From Rubrobacter sp. (lineage in GTDB: Bacteria > Actinomycetota > Rubrobacteria > Rubrobacterales > Rubrobacteraceae), in the NCBI GenBank assembly GCA_013695335.1, contig JACDAR010000302.1, positions 1 to 6,561 on the forward strand: a stretch of 6,561 nt of DNA, written 5' to 3'. Positions within the stretch are counted from its first letter, which is position 1. Each line of letters starts with the position of its first letter. Both the position numbers and the translations under genes were made by a program. The notes under the pieces are model-generated. The model did not search any database. It was not told where the DNA came from and worked only from the letters and a program-made list of their open reading frames with translations. This document shows positions 5,785 through 6,561 of this stretch, piece after piece.

Positions 5785-6547
5785 TATCCTAAGGCTCTAT
5801 CCGCCTCCTGCAGAGACTGTAAAGGAAATCTACGGGGAGTTGGAACTCCCAACAGAAAGTAAGAACGGAGATCCATCAAAGCCTTTCGTCTACATCAACA
5901 TGGTGAGTTCCCTGGATGGCAAGGCGAGCATTGACGGAAAATCAGGAGGTATCGGCAGCAGTGTAGACAGGGAGACCATGCGCATACTCCGCTCCAAAGC
6001 CGACGCCGTAATGGTGGGAGCTGGCTCGCTGAGGGCAGAGAAAGTATCACTTACGTCGGAAGGGCGCAGATCCCCTGAGCCACTTGCGGTCATACTTTCG
6101 GGTTCAGGTAAACTTCCGTTGGAGGAAAATCTGATAGGTGCGGAGAAGGATCGCACGGTGGTCCTTCTCCCCGAGTCCACATCCGCAGAGAAGCGAGACT
6201 ACCTCTCACGATACGCCCGCATCCTCGCCAGCAAGTCGAGCAAGCCAGGACACAAGTACCTTGCGGGAGCCATCAGGCTATTGAAGCAGCACTTCGAGGT
6301 GCGCAGGCTGCTGGTGGAAGGCGGCCCCAGCCTAAATCACTCCCTCATATCCAATGGCCTGGCCGACGAGCTCTTCCTCACGCTTTCGCCGAAGCTAATA
6401 GGCGGTTATCCAGAAGAGATCTCTACCATCCTACAGGGAAGCCACCTACCCCAAGAAAACGTACTGACCTCGATACTCTCGATTCACCTTGCAGAAGATG
6501 AGCTGTTCTTGAGGTACGCGTTAAGTGCCCCAGTTTCCGATAAGTGA
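5777..6547 (+). CDS. RibD C-terminal-domain (dihydrofolate-reductase-fold) NADPH-dependent reductase, stand-alone
   Basis: This 256-residue protein is a free-standing RibD_C domain, the DHFR-like fold that in RibD reduces 5-amino-6-ribosylaminouracil phosphate in riboflavin synthesis. I see INMVSSLDGK at 40-49 (first strand and substrate loop), a helix with DRETMRILRSKADAVMVGAGSLRAE at 64-88 in which VGAGSLRAE matches the family VGxGTxRxD/E, the NADPH-site EGGPSL at 181-186, and a dimer-face ELFLTLSPKLIGG near 200-212. The cytidine-deaminase half of full RibD is absent. The proposed TTG start at 5777 overlaps the hflX stop by 8 nt and gives LRLYPPP, which I recall as usual in stand-alone relatives. 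A second TTG at 5840, 13 nt after AAGGA, is possible; the ATG at 5900 would cut into the first strand. Mycobacterial Rv2671, of similar architecture, has dihydrofolate reductase activity, so a folate role is as likely as a riboflavin one. The fold is secure; the substrate is not. Confidence 0.87.
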   Translation: MPDILRLYPPPAETVKEIYGELELPTESKNGDPSKPFVYINMVSSLDGKASIDGKSGGIGSSVDRETMRILRSKADAVMVGAGSLRAEKVSLTSEGRRSPEPLAVILSGSGKLPLEENLIGAEKDRTVVLLPESTSAEKRDYLSRYARILASKSSKPGHKYLAGAIRLLKQHFEVRRLLVEGGPSLNHSLISNGLADELFLTLSPKLIGGYPEEISTILQGSHLPQENVLTSILSIHLAEDELFLRYALSAPVSDK

Positions 6548-6561
6548 AATTCTCGGAAACT
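6532..6561 (+). terminator. 9-bp perfect inverted repeat over the last stop codon, candidate transcription terminator
   Basis: AGTTTCCGA (6532-6540) and TCGGAAACT (6553-6561) are exact reverse complements separated by 12 nt that contain the TGA stop of the reductase gene. A hairpin at the end of the operon would fit an intrinsic terminator, but the loop is long, the stem only moderately G+C rich, and any T tract would lie beyond the window. It could instead be an operator-like or recombination-related repeat. Confidence 0.38.

Overview
The window is a densely packed, single-strand (+) block of bacterial core genes with roughly 60% G+C in the stretches I counted by hand. It reads as housekeeping chromosome, not as a mobile or defence island: I see no tRNA, rRNA, CRISPR array, insertion sequence or attachment site. 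The gene set, an RNase Y with no neighbouring cell-division genes and a free-standing RibD C-terminal-type reductase suggest a deep-branching bacterium. A Chloroflexota lineage such as Dehalococcoidia/SAR202 is my best guess, but this rests on recollection of protein style and is uncertain.

Layout. Positions 1-882 hold the 3' part of rny (ribonuclease Y: end of the KH domain, HD domain, C-terminal domain). After a 47-nt gap comes a 104-residue protein with three predicted membrane helices (930-1244). After a further 41 nt, five genes run with every junction overlapping: a GHKL-fold ATPase of unknown role (1286-2242), miaB (2239-3621), miaA (3599-4519), hflX (4516-5784) and a RibD_C/dihydrofolate-reductase-fold oxidoreductase (5777-6547). 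A 9-bp perfect inverted repeat spans the last stop codon and ends exactly at the window edge. No stretch longer than 47 nt lacks a gene.

How the genes fit together. MiaA and MiaB act in sequence on A37 of tRNAs that read U-initial codons: MiaA adds the dimethylallyl group and MiaB the 2-methylthio group. HflX is a ribosome-associated GTPase that splits or rescues stalled ribosomes, and RNase Y starts mRNA decay. The window is therefore mostly about RNA turnover and translation quality. The overlaps suggest one co-transcribed, translationally coupled unit. A perfect extended -10 element just upstream of the hflX ATG suggests hflX can also be transcribed on its own, possibly as a leaderless mRNA.

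The least understood parts are the GHKL ATPase, which has MutL- and histidine-kinase-like ATP-binding motifs but neither family's remaining domains, and the small membrane protein before it. MiaA is also clearly divergent. I did not find evidence for a wholly new multi-gene system.
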